This document shows positions 12,378 through 24,600 of a DNA stretch of 64,000 bases, one piece after another (positions within the stretch are counted from its first letter, which is position 1; each line of letters begins with the position of its first letter). This stretch comes from Cyclaneusma minus. Its lineage: Eukaryota; Ascomycota; Leotiomycetes; Marthamycetales; Marthamycetaceae. A model generated the notes under the pieces. The model made no database searches and was not told the origin of the DNA. It was given only the letters and a program-made list of their open reading frames with translations. The stretch is taken from the NCBI GenBank assembly GCA_037179335.1, contig JAKZHN010000045.1, positions 124,001-188,000 on the forward strand, written 5' to 3'. A program made the position numbers and the translations under genes.

Positions 12378-15300
12378 TCACCGCAACACCTTCTCAATCT
12401 TCACAAACAGCAGCCCATCCGTCAACTGGCCCTTGGCATCGAAAAGATTCACAAAGCGATATCCCTGCTGGATGCGATCCAGCCGCAAGCATGCCCACGC
12501 TGTCATGCGGTCAAAGTGGTCCATGAAACCCTCGTCTTCGACTTTGAGTCTGCCGAATCACCCAATATCAGCGTCTTGTTCAATCTCCAGGTAAATCCCA
12601 AAGATCCATAAGAGGGAGACGGGATGATGGTCCCGCCTCCCCTTGTAGGTCGTACAGAGAGGAAAGAAAGAAACGCGCTACTGGCGCTGTCTCTCCGTGA
12701 CAGGAGGGGGGCTGAGACTGTGAGGGCCCGACGGGAAGGATAGTGCGACGTGGACTTTTCGAGTGGGTGAGAGAACCTGGGAACAGGCGTGGGGTATGTA
12801 TGACCTGACAAAACTCCCGGATTCCATGAGGCCATTCTGCATTCTGCATGGCACGAAAACTACAATGGAGATGCCACATTGACCAGTATAGCAACTGGCT
12901 CTACTACTGTCCATAATCCAAGCCCATCAGCTCCGGGAAGAACAGACAGACGTCCCCGACGCAGCGGCGGTCAATGCTGCACGCACCCAAACTGACGTCC
13001 CACTTGCCGGAGCAACATCCGCACACGGCTCAAAGAAGGCTTCCCGGAGTGCGAGTAGCCGTCACGTCAGGTGTCTTGCTCTTCCGCTTCGAGAACTTGC
13101 TCATCCAGCTCATTCAATGCAGACCTCCAACATCCCGCATCCGCAACGACATGCGAGCGCGCGAAATGAGACGGACAAACGACACGAAGATTCGAAATAG
13201 CGGAAGCAAAGGCTGCGCTGCGGCGCGGCCCACTGCAGGACACCTATGGTTGTACAGGCGCTTCATCACTGGTGAAAAGATATGTCACGGGATGGACCAG
13301 CGGCCCAACGGATGCCAACCTGGTTGGCGGGTCCGCGGGATGGTTGCAGGACGGCATCGAAACTATGGGGATGCGGCTTGCCTTGCTGTCCGCTGTCCGA
13401 TTTGGAAAGCTGCCCAAGGGTAGCGACTTGAAATTGCGTAACAATATCCGTAGATGCGAAAGAAACCGGGCAGGGGGGAAATCGGGAGACTGCACGCGAG
13501 CAAAAGTGGGGTGAGAATATATGAACAATGGAAACTCACCGAACGAAACTTAGCGACTCGACGACGTTGGGGATGTCTTTGAATTCCATCGTCTCGCCCT
13601 CGGGGCCGAAGTCGGGATTGTCGCCTTTTCGTGGCTTTGTATGAGCCTTGAATTCGCCTTCCTTGGCCCAGCCGCCGCCTGGGATGGGCTGGCCCTTGCG
13701 TTCTTCGGGCATCTCGACGTGCAGCTCACACTTGACGTATGGTTTGAATCCACTGTCGTCCTGCGACGACATCGGAATGTGCTGACCAGCATATACGGTG
13801 ATGGAGAAATCCAGGGTCTTGTGCTCAATCGCCGTCGCCTGATCGCTTGTACCACTTTCGCTGCGATATCCAGGGGGTTTCAAGACCCAGCCGTGTTCAC
13901 CTGCAAACATACCCTCGTTGAGCATCATACCCTCATCCCAGGTTTGCCAGTTCAGGGCTACCATCTGAACACCTTTGCGCCAGAACACTGACGGGTCTAG
14001 ATTGCTCGAGTCAATACGGATCCCAGCAGGATAGGCTCGCATGAAGAAATGGCGGTTGTGCTCAAACAGCTTCTCCCGCTTCGTTTCGTGAAGTTCCAAG
14101 ATCTTGCTTTCGCCAACAGAGAATATGTGCGGAGGCTTCGTCGCATCGACTTGCTCGAAGGATCTGAAATGTGCACTGTGCGTATAGATACCCATTTGAC
14201 CTAGTGCAGGACATATGCCTTTCTTGCCCTTGTTGCTCTTACCGCTGTTACTTGCGCGCTCATCTTCGGATCCTGAAGCACCCGAGTCACCATGGTCATG
14301 CTTCGGAGCAGCGAGAGTGGCAGCGCCCGTCGCAACGGGTTCGAGGGGAACGCGAGCAGCCTTCTTGGCCTTCTTGACCTTGATCAGGATCTTGCGTTTG
14401 AGATCCCCCAGGGCGGGTAAGCGCTCATTCGGATCGCAGCACAAGTTCTTTTCGTCGACAAGAAGTCCCTCCCACTCCTCATTCATAATGTCAACCATTA
14501 TTTGTTGCTGCTCCCAGTCCGCATGCACTTCGAGACTGACAATTAGGGGTAGGTCATTTGTTTCGAAAGCCGTTTCCCTGATAGTCTGGCAGACGGATCG
14601 GAAGGTGATTTCATTCATCAGCGTCCGGCCATGCAGAACCATAGGCTCAGGACGCAAACTTGAGTGTGAACTCTTGCGGGAGACCGACTTTCTCACAGGG
14701 GGACCAAGTGATATCGCGTCTGTAGCCTCGGACAACTCCTTGTCCTCTTTCGTAAAAGAGCGGGAGCTGCCTGTAGATACATTGCTAGGGCTTCGGTGTT
14801 GGCTTGGGGGCTTTCCACCCAGCAAATGCCTGGCACTATCGTATTTGTCCTCGACTTTTTCCACCGCAGCTTCGCGTATCTTATTGAAGGTGTTTGAGAG
14901 ATTTGATATGTGGCTAGCAGATTCGGCCGAGGCACTGTCATCCGTGGTAATGGGGACCTCGCCGTTCCAAACATCGATTTCGATACATCTGCAACCGCGT
15001 TTGAGAACCTGACAATACCTCGTTAGTATCGACAATCGACACTATGAACGACAGCGGCCTATGCATATAGTGACAAGCGCTTACATTTTTGTAGGCCTCG
15101 GTAGAGCTCTTGGAGGAGAGTTGGTTGCCCGTCGCATAAGTGTTGTGACTGCTGCTGATAAAGTAATTGCTGATGGGCCTCGACAAATCCTTTTCAGCGT
15201 TTTTCACACTCTTCAGCAGCTTGAAGACCTTGTTGTCCCACATCACCCATAGAAACTCCTCAAAGGTGTATTCCTGCTTGTCTCCCAAGTCGACTTGCTG

Positions 15301-15651
15301 GCCCTGGACCTTCTCAATGAAATGGCTCAAGGCATCCCTATGCGCCGTCGGACTCTTGAGACCGCAAAGGCCCAGGAAGATAGCTCTCATGTGAGCTTCG
15401 AGATGCTGCATAGGCTGCAGGTGTCTCGCCGGCACCTTGGTTTGCGCCTCGCCGCCGCCAGCCTGGCGACGGGGAACCATATGGTCGAAGTGGGTGGGCG
15501 AGATCATGGTAGACAAGGCGATGAAGCGTTGGATGGAGACGTTTTTGCTCTTCAGACGGCGATTGAGCAGAAAGGCAGCGGCGGTGGAACGGGACTTTTC
15601 GCTGGTCAATGCGTGTGAGCTCTTTGAAGGCCGCAGGTTCGGTCGATGCAT
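12378..15651 (-). CDS. PLC1: Phosphoinositide-specific phospholipase C (PLC, delta-like)
   Basis: Hydrolyses PIP2 to inositol trisphosphate and diacylglycerol at the membrane. Exons 15651-15085, 15008-13540 and 12549-12378 join in phase to 735 residues. The X domain begins near residue 156. All catalytic positions known from PLC-delta are present: His169 and Asn170 in SSSHNTY, Glu199 and Asp201 in EIDVWNG, His315 in VLHGRTL and Glu349 in IVSLEVH. A Ser-rich insertion of about 100 residues (about 210-309) splits the X domain. The Y domain (IYTHSAHF, ILELHETKREKLFEHNRHFFMRAYPAGIR in part) and a C2 domain follow. The last exon supplies the C2 end (MTAWACLRLDRIQQGYRF, stop after VKIEKVLR). The intron before it is 990 bp. 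The N-terminal 150 residues have no recognisable PH domain. The ATG at 15651 is the first in frame, but an acceptor-like CACAG upstream leaves a further 5' exon possible. Confidence 0.92.
12550..13539 (-). other. Unusually long last intron of the PLC gene (990 bp)
   Basis: The donor GTGAGT at 13539 and the acceptor GGCAG ending at 12550 are in matching phase, and the flanking exons join seamlessly inside the C2 domain (SFVR then LKVEDEGF). A branch-like GCTGAT lies about 20 bp before the acceptor. Inside are only weak open frames on both strands, no recognised mobile-element protein and no clear terminal repeats. Confidence 0.75.
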
Positions 15652-16547
15652 CTCCGGACCCGCAAGAAAGGGTGCGTTGAGCGAGGCGAGGCCGCTACCG
15701 TGGGCATTCCTGTGAGCCAGCTTAGATTGACTGGTATGATAAATTGATTGCTAGCTGACAGCTATGTGGTGTGGAGGGCGAGGCTGTCACAGCTGAGGCG
15801 ATAAGGGAGGGACAGTTGTTGGAGGAGCAGAAGGATTGAAGGCAAATGTGGGATCTCGGCTGATAGATTCAGAGTCTATAAAAATAACGCGCTTTCCTAG
15901 GGATCGATTGATAATATTCAGGAGAGGATGTGGAGAAGGCGTGGAGGCACCGAGGTGCACCATGGTGATCCCAGGGCCGAGTGCAAGGCTTTCCTTCGTC
16001 GAAGCTTGGCAGCCGCTCCGCCTCCAAGAATCTTGGCTGTGCCTGCTTCATGCCGCTAAAGAGGCTTCCGCGGTCACTACTGCACGATGTGACATAGTTT
16101 GGGGAGTGCGGGCCGCTGGGGGCCAGGTTCTCAGGGTAGCCCTACCAAGGATTGCTATTAACGGCGAGATTGGCGTCATTTTTATCATGCTGAAATACAA
16201 GTTCCATGAAGTTGTGTTTATTTGAGCAACATCAGAGTCGCTGTCTTCAATAATTCAGGGGTTCAGAACTTCAGTTGCAGGGCTGAGTCCCCACCAATTT
16301 CCAAAACATCAACTGCAGAAACGCAGAGATGCCTCGGAATCCGATGTAAAATCCGCCTTTGTGCCTAAGGTTTTCGCTTTCACCGTCAACGTGCACATAC
16401 GTTTCACGTGTTTTCGCCCTATTTTTAGCTGCTCGTACATGTACATGTATCATCTCAATCGCATTGACATCATCGATACATTCTCCGTCCAAAAGATCAT
16501 CAAGAGAGGCCGGCGCAAGAGCCTCTCCGTTTCCAAAAACAACAACG

Positions 16548-16907
16548 ATGTCAATAACAGAGCAGCAGAGCGAGGCCGAAGTGCGCGCTTGGGGTTTCAA
16601 ACACGTCTTCACCTGGACCGACGGGCCTGTAAGATTTCCTGTGATGTATCATTTGAGAGCAAGAAGCAAGGCTGAGGCTAATTGACATTCGACGATCGCC
16701 ACACAGAATGCGCATTACAGCCCCCATTCCCACCGTGGCTTGACAACGCATCTGATTTTGAAGGGCCAGTTGACCATCACTTATCCGAAGGAGGCGGGGG
16801 CCGAGAAGAAGACGTTTGGCGTGGGTGACAGGATCGATGTTGATGCTGGGAGGGTGCATGAGGTCTGGATGGGGCCTGAGGGATGTACTTATGTTATTGG
16901 GGAGTGA
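16548..16907 (+). CDS. Small single-domain cupin protein
   Basis: Exons 16548-16628 and 16707-16907, joined in phase across a 78-bp intron (GTAAGA...CAG), give 93 residues. The fold is a single RmlC-like cupin barrel: the first cupin motif HYSPHSHRGLTTHLILKG contains three histidines in H-x3-H-x-H spacing suited to metal binding, and the second motif is around VGDRIDVDAGRVHEVWMGPE, with the fourth ligand-type His in RVHEV. Such small cupins may bind a metal and a small organic molecule; no substrate can be named. It is divergent from the PLC gene, with about 0.9 kb between them. Confidence 0.8.
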
Positions 16908-19900
16908 GCATGGGGTTGGGGGGAAGGGTGATGGGTAACGAGGTTATGCGCTAATGACAAGAAGAAACATCTGCTTCAGTGGTATGTGTCAATTGCTCAA
17001 AATACTCGTGACCCTCTGCGTCTATATCAGTTGCTGGCAATGAATTAGTACTCCTCTTGGGTTGCGAGTGTGTCTGTATACTCACTAAATTCTCATGATG
17101 CTCCTTCACTTCCGTTTCCTTACCTTACTCCCAGAAGACCAATCATCCTACCTGCTTTTGAACAGTGTTTGACTTTTCAAAGTTCTCACCAGTGTCCACA
17201 CTTCCCACTTCCCCATTCATCCCCAGTCGCGAACCAAAGCTGTCATCCGTTAACAGCACTTTGGCCCCCAACCGTTTCATAAAGAGCACGAAACTGCTTA
17301 CATGACCTTTCTCGCCACTCATTCGACATCCTTCCAAGAGAAATACGCCCGTCTCCGCACCTTGCCAGCAGAGCCACGCACGTGAGTCCAATGGTGGCTG
17401 TCAACTGCAGTGTTGATCGTGGCTCATTGGTGTGTTCCATTGCCCACTCACCATTTCAGATGCACTAACTTCTGCGCGTGGCAGAGCAAGGAGAAGGAGG
17501 CAACCAATTGGAATCACACTGTCACACTAGCGGTCGATGTTATGACAGAAGTCCCTTGCAGGAGGCAGAAGTTCTTTTTCGTGAGAAATAAGTCCTTTGC
17601 AGACAGAAGTCCTTCTGCGTTTGGAATCAGAGCAAAGACATGAATCCCCCGGGTATACGAAATAGATCAAAGAGATACAGCAAGCATGCCACAATAAAAC
17701 CATTGCAGTCCTCCATAAGAGCACTTCACTTGAAGCGTCCCAACTTTGAGTACAGCAGAATGACAGCAGTCGCAAGAGCGCGGAGTACATGTAATAATGC
17801 TCCTGGACTCCTATACACACTTGAAGCCAAAGGCCATCCTCGACTCAACGAGCATGAAAGCCTTGTGTAGCACAACGACAGGTCGCCTTGAGCCCTTGTG
17901 GCTCTGCTACTAGTATAGCCTACAAGCACGAAACACGGCAATAGTAACTCCTCGACGTCATACTTGACGGATACCATAGAGTACCACCTAGAATAACATT
18001 TCGCCCCCACGGCTTTCAAGCCCTCGTGTATGAGCCATTCAGAAAAGGATAAGATCGTCTTTGATCGAGGCCTGGCGAAGCAATGGCGTGCCGCATGGCA
18101 TCATAATTGCCCAAGGACTCCAGAAAGAGACTGATATATATAGAGAAAACTGGAGAAAGGGGCCGAGAGGGAAAACACGGAGGAATCAGCAAGACATATA
18201 TAGCAACATGAAGCCCAGGCGCGATGCAATTGTGGGAGGAATGGCGTATGAAAAATGTAGAAGTGCCTAGGAGAAGGAATAGCAACCTTGAAAGTTTGAC
18301 AGCTGATCGATCATCAAGGATGGGTTTCCCGACACTGAGTTTTTTCGTGATCGGATTATACATAGCTGTTTGTTGATGGAGAACGGATTTCGGCTCGGGG
18401 CAAGTGATGAAGATGCTCTCGAGGAGAGGAAGCAATACGGTACACCGCAGTGCCAGCTGTATTCTGTAATCAAGGGTATATGGACCGCCTTTCCCATTCT
18501 TACCCTGAAAGGGGCCAGGGAGGGTAGGCCCAATGACGTCCCCAAGAATTATCCATCTCAGGGAGATTCAGACCATACCCAGGAGTCAGGACTCCAAGTG
18601 TTCATAAGACGAAGATGGAAGGTATCCCGCTTGCCTCGGTTTCCTGAATTCCTTCAGGGGGTATGTCGTTCTCATGACGAATTAGCTTAGTTCCACTTTG
18701 TGGAGAGCTTGAGAACGGATGTGGAGACCTTTCGTGGCCCCAATCTCCTTATCGCTGCTCTTGGTCAGGGACTTCGACTTTCAAGTGACCTTAGGATCTG
18801 TGATCAACACTCTCTTCTCCATCTATCATTTCGGCAAAGGCGATCTTGGAGAACACGTTCCGGAAGCTAAGGTGGCATGTGCAGGCTGCAAATCGTGGGT
18901 TATTACCGTGTGGTTCTTTGAAGTTGGAAGACCAAAATTGATTGATTAATAGACTCAGGGTTTTTCGACTGATGTCCATCAATGGAAGCACGATGGAAGC
19001 CGCTGGATGCACAGACTATGGTGGTTTTGCACCGCCACGATCTGTAGGTCTGTGTTTTCAAAGGATACTGGGATGTTGAATCGTTTGGAAACTGCATCTC
19101 AGATGATTTTGGGGGTGTGCAAATCAGCTGCAAATCAAATGCAAGTCAAATGCAAAGAATTGAGTTTTGCTGTTCCCAGGGTCCTCCGCCAGATGCTTGG
19201 GATCCTCAATTCGTCATGTATGATCGGCACCCTTCGATATGTACATATCTTGATCCGGCTCCCAGACTTGAGTTCTTCAGAGCACGTCACAGCACATCAT
19301 GGTGTCGAAACCATGATTCTAGAAACGGAACACATTTCTAGAGACTAGAAAACCCGTCGAAGCTCTGCCCTGATACTCAGGGTCCAGCAAGTGGCGAGTG
19401 ATATAAAAAAGCATCTGCATTAGTACTCCACGTGTGACAGGGATGTATCTTACCTCCGTCCATGTCCTTACAGATACACCTCACGCCAGACTCAAAAATC
19501 TCGTACCGTCAAGGCCGGCGATATAAGGTGCTGACAAGGACCCTCTGGCACAGTCTAGCGCAACAGCACCGCTGAATAACTGCATTGTTTAGATAATATA
19601 TCAGCGTGAACGGTTTCACCGTTTCAGTTGCCACATGCTGTCAGGTACAGTAGCAGTTGAGTGGAGCAGATGGAACACAAATAGCTTCTAGAAAGACATG
19701 TTTCAGCCCTTTGGGATGACTTCTGGCCCCAAATACGACGGCACATCGTGGTGAACACGGCCAAAGTGGCTTCTCTGCGTGTCTTTTCTGGTTCCTGCTT
19801 CTGACACGAAGGATTGGCAGATCCTAGGTCACCCCACAGTTGGTGGCTGTTTGGGACGTCTTCCATGCCGGCTGAGGAGGCCGATATGTAGGGTTTTGGC

Positions 19901-21602
19901 TGGTACCGAGGTATTCACCACATGGATTGTGATTATGTGGTCAGAAGCACCTTTTCTCCAAGCATTCGTATAATCGTATTGGTGTTTTGCAGGAGGCTCG
20001 ACATATCTGAGACTTGAGCGCCTGAAATGCCTGGAATAGTTTGTTCAGGAAACACCCTCCCCGGTATGCCTGTACGAGATGTCGTGATTTGCGCTGTCCT
20101 TCTTCCTCGATCCAGGTCTTTCATGCTCTCTTGACTGCTTTATTGATCGAAGTTGCTTTTGATAAGGTAGCCTTTGCGGCCCAAAACATGGTATCCAGCG
20201 AGACATATCCAGCGAAGAGCCGGGGAGCGGTCGAACTCGAGAATTGTCGACCACAACGTTTCATCCAGGCACAGCACTGCCGGGCACAGCTTCTACGGGC
20301 CTTCCGTGCATGCAGTCCAGCTCGTGCTGCGGAGACTGACCAATTGCTTCGCGCTTGGGCTAGGCTGCTCTCCTGGGCAGCCGGTGACACCGGTTGTCGT
20401 CCAGGTATCGCAGGCCTTCGACTTACGAGCTGAAAGAAGTCGCTGAATGACCAATCATCATCAGCGAGTTTCAGGAATACGCTTTTGCTGCGGGATTTCG
20501 TAGTTTGTGGTGGTGGAAAGCCTAGGACTTCGCCTTGCTGCCGGTTACATTGGCCAGTGGTCTATTTGGGCCTACCACAGGCGACATGACGCTGGATGTG
20601 TGGTGGAAAAGTGCCTGGTCTGCCTGGAGAGCCCCGAATCAGCCTTACGGGGGTAGTTTGCCAGAGTTGTCGCCTTGAAGGGAATGCGTGCATCAGCGTC
20701 ATCCTGCGGCACATCTCGGCCGGTGACGCGCAGAATGGGTGTCGAAGCACGATGGTGATGTTGGAGGGCTCGCGGCGGTTTGTGAGTCGAAGGAAATCAG
20801 GCGCTCTTGGACTGCATGTGGAGTCTTGGACTCTGCGATCTTCGGATCCGTGCTCGCAGCCTCGCAGTGCTCTCTGCTCTGGGCGTGGGCTGGTGGAGTC
20901 TGGTGCGATTTGCACAGGCAGTCGGGCCAAGACGGGCTTTTCCCGATTGTGGCTTGAAGCCGCAAGAGCTTGGTGGCCATACTTGGCCAAGTGTACATGT
21001 CGGAGCCAGGATGCTGGGGGCGGCTAAGCCTGGAGATAGGCCCTTTATTACTGCTCTTGGCTCGTAGCTTAGCGGACGTTTAGAAAGCTTAACGCAATGC
21101 TCTAGAATAGCACGAATAGCAGCGCCGGAGAGGCTAATTATTGAAGCTTGGGACGGAGCCTGCCTTCTTGCTTCATGTTTCTAGGTATGTACCTGGCTAT
21201 CTTTCCAAGTGGAACTGGAACAACCCTGGCGCAACCTGCAGCAACACCCTCGCTGCGCGCCCACCCGCGATGCGGCGGACGGGCAGGCCAGCCTTGAGCA
21301 GCCCCAGCATCTGATTCCTCCTCATTTAGGTACTCGTGAGCCGGCTGCGTGTCCCACTTCCCAGTAGACAAGACACCTCCGCGCTTTTCTGACCTCCTGG
21401 ACCCTCGATTTCCATCGACCCTCTTGCTCACTCGGTAATCCGTAATCAACCAACCGCGATTGCGATCCTTCCCGCCGCCGTTCCAACATGCCCACCTTTG
21501 CCGTCGCATACTACTGATTGACTCTGACCACTCCAGCTGGCCTTCGGAGGAAAATTCCTCGCACTCCTTTGACCCTCCTCCTCTACTCCCGTCCATGCCG
21601 TG
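16908..21602. other. Long gene-poor region
   Basis: About 4.7 kb without a supportable gene. Open frames reach about 140-170 residues on opposite strands of the same GC-rich segment (20.5-21.6 kb), which argues that they are chance frames. No RNA gene or transposon signature was seen. The right end presumably carries the promoter and leader of the C2H2 regulator. Confidence 0.45.
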
Positions 21603-24600
21603 ATGTCTTCCACCTCGACCTCGACTCGTCCTCCTACCCACGAGCAACAACAATACCTTCCGGAATCTGTCATTGACCCGGCCAAGTTGTCGAACAACTA
21701 TTCTGGTAGCAACGGCTACGCGGCTGTCTCGAAGGAGGCAGATCCAACTACGCCGCCAGACTCCAACCTGCTCTCGCCTTACTCTACCTTCCAGTCATTC
21801 AGCACGCCTGCTGAGTTGACCTCTGACAACGGCGGATACAGCGATATCAGCGATTTCGAAGACGAATTCTTTGGCGTTAACTTCGACGTTGATCTTCCCA
21901 ATCTGGCCAATCCAGGTACCTTCGATAACGACATCATGTCGCCGCAGATTGGCCTCGGCATACCCTTCCAGGCCGAAGACAAATCCTTCCAGCCCACCAG
22001 CGCCGCTTATCCTCCAAGCCCTGTACCTACTATAACTGCGAACAATGCGAACAACTCAAATAATCTCAGCCAATCCTACCATAAGCCGGCCAATACCCAG
22101 ACTCAGCTGCCACTTTACCAGCAATCTCGTGCCCAGAATCGCCATGTCTATAATCAGAAGATGGCAGACTTTCAGTCGACTCCAGACTTCAGTAGCAGCA
22201 GTAGCGGAAGTGTAGAGGGCATCAATCCCGTGGTCCAAAGCCCCAGGGTGACTGTCTCGCAATGGCCGAATGTCCCTCCTCCGGAGCCCTTCAGCCAACG
22301 AAATCGTGCTCAGACAATGGCCATTCCAACCTTCTCGCATCAAACTGCCAAAGCAGAGCCTACGAGTGAATTTGGTGGACCGAGCCGGACCTCAACGTGG
22401 GCTGGAAGTAGCGTGTTGTTGCACCCTGATGAAGCCTTGCCTTCGACAGAATTTCAGCGCTCGGGATTGGATCCAGAAAGGCGGAGGGCCCTCGGGAACT
22501 TTGAGATGCCCTCTCTGAAGGAGCAGGAAAGAATGTGTCAGATTGAGAAAAAGAATAGCGAGATAAACGATTGGGTATCGCAGGCTGGAGGCAGCAGCGA
22601 TGACGACGATGAACCGTCGAGAGCGTCTCACTTCAGCCTCGCTCCTCCAGCTATCGGTAACCGACAGCGAGCGAAGAGTACGGGAGCAGTCCAGCATAAT
22701 CCTGCCGATAATTATCCACGTTTTGGCGATGATCAAGGATACCATTTTCCGCAACCACAAGTTAATCCCCGAAGTCGAGATCCAGCAGAACACAATCATC
22801 TTCCTGCTCTTGACGGGCCAGAAACGCCTCGCGAGAACAGCCACAAGGAGGGTCAGCTTTATTTCGATCCGAGTGCTACCGAGATCAAGCCTTCAGATAT
22901 AGCTGCACTATCTAATCCGGGGAGGTTTGCGGATCCGCCACGGTACAACAGGATCACTGATACTCAAACACAAGCTCCAACTGCGAACGATGCTATCGCC
23001 GACTTTTACAGGACCGCCGATACTTTCTCAGTCTTGTCTAGAGCTGCCACTTGGGGAACACGCCGAAAGAGTGAGCCGAGTCTGGCTGACTTGGAAGGAG
23101 GCTTCTTGAAAAGACTCACAATCGGCAAGAACAGCGAAAAGAAGCCAACGAGTCTGGGTCTTGGTCGTTTCGCTACCATTGTTCGCAAGAAGAGCGATGC
23201 GAAGCTTAAGAGGAGCCGAACTGACAAGGACATGGCAGCTCCACGCAGTGATGTTAAGTCTCCTCCTGCCAGGCAGAATAGTAATTCCAGTCTTGCCCCT
23301 CCGCCAAGGACTTCCAGTTTCGGCCGATCCAACAGTCGAAGCAAGACACCAAGCCTCAACACTAGCCTTGGAGCCATGGCAGCTTCCATCGCAGCTGTTG
23401 GTGGCGCTGGACACGTTCGCAGTTCATCGATCACAGCTCATATGCCTCTGAGCCCGTCGACTTCTCCAAAGACGTCAAGCGGTCCTTTCGAAACTGTAAA
23501 GCAAACCATCAAACGTGCGAGAAGCAGGAGTGAGTTGATTCGACAAGGCTCGCAGGAGAAGAGTGAATCAAAACCAAGTGCTCTTGTCGGGGTGTGGAGA
23601 GGTTATGGTGGACCTCCCGTCCCGTCGCTGAGCTCGCCCCCTCTAGTTGAGCCGGAGGCAGCCACGATAACGGCCAAGCACCAAGAACCCGAGCCGACGA
23701 GTCATATGGACTACGATGATCGTGATGTCGATGCTGATGACGATGAGGAAGATTATGGCGATGACACTGATTTGAAGATGGAATACGTTAAGCCGACTGC
23801 TCCTATCATTCCGAATCACAACGGGTTCCGTGACCATATCTTGCAGCTGAATCCAAAACTTCAGCAAGGCTATTTGGTCGAGCGGATAGCTCACCAGCAA
23901 GTTGTGAGATACAAGAACCTGCTGGCGCATCGTGTCAAGCATGCACAATGTGTCAGAGAAGGGAACTGCGCCTCCGGTCGACACTGTATTAGTCTTGGCG
24001 GCTCTTCCACGTTGCTAGACGCCAAGGGCAAAGCTCGCGATCCCAATTCCCAAGACCATGCGCTTCATGTCACTGTGGATGGCTCTGACGGTGATTCTAC
24101 CCATGGTGACGGTGCGCTCCTTCCAGACACCTTCCCTCCTGGCGTTCCTATGCCCCCAACTCAGTACTTGCCTGCCGAATTCGAATGCCAGCTTTGTTTC
24201 AAAGTCAAGAAATTCCAGAAACCGTCAGACTGGACAAAACATGTGCAAGAAGATGTACAGCCGTTCACGTGTACATATTCGAACTGCAAAGAGTCCAAGT
24301 CCTTCAAGCGCAAGGCAGACTGGGTTCGACACGAGAATGAACGACACCGCCACCTAGAATGGTGGACATGCCAGGTTGATGATTGCACTCACAAGTGCTA
24401 CCGCAAAGACAATTTCCTCCAACATCTTGTGCGCGAGCATAAACTGCCCGAACCGAAGATAAAGACAAAGGCTGCTATCAAGAAAGCCAAAGGCGACGAG
24501 GAGCAAGTCTGGACCAAGCTTGAGCGATGTCACCATTTCACCTCCAATCAGCCCAAGGATGAGCCATGCAAGTTCTGTGGCAAGGGGTTTACGTCGTGGA

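Noticed and set aside
20562..21067. Overlapping open frames of about 140 residues on both strands
   Set aside because: GC-rich DNA gives chance frames; no domain or signal in any of them.
21600..21602. GTG as start of the C2H2 regulator
   Set aside because: An ATG follows directly at 21603; GTG starts are not expected in fungal nuclear genes.
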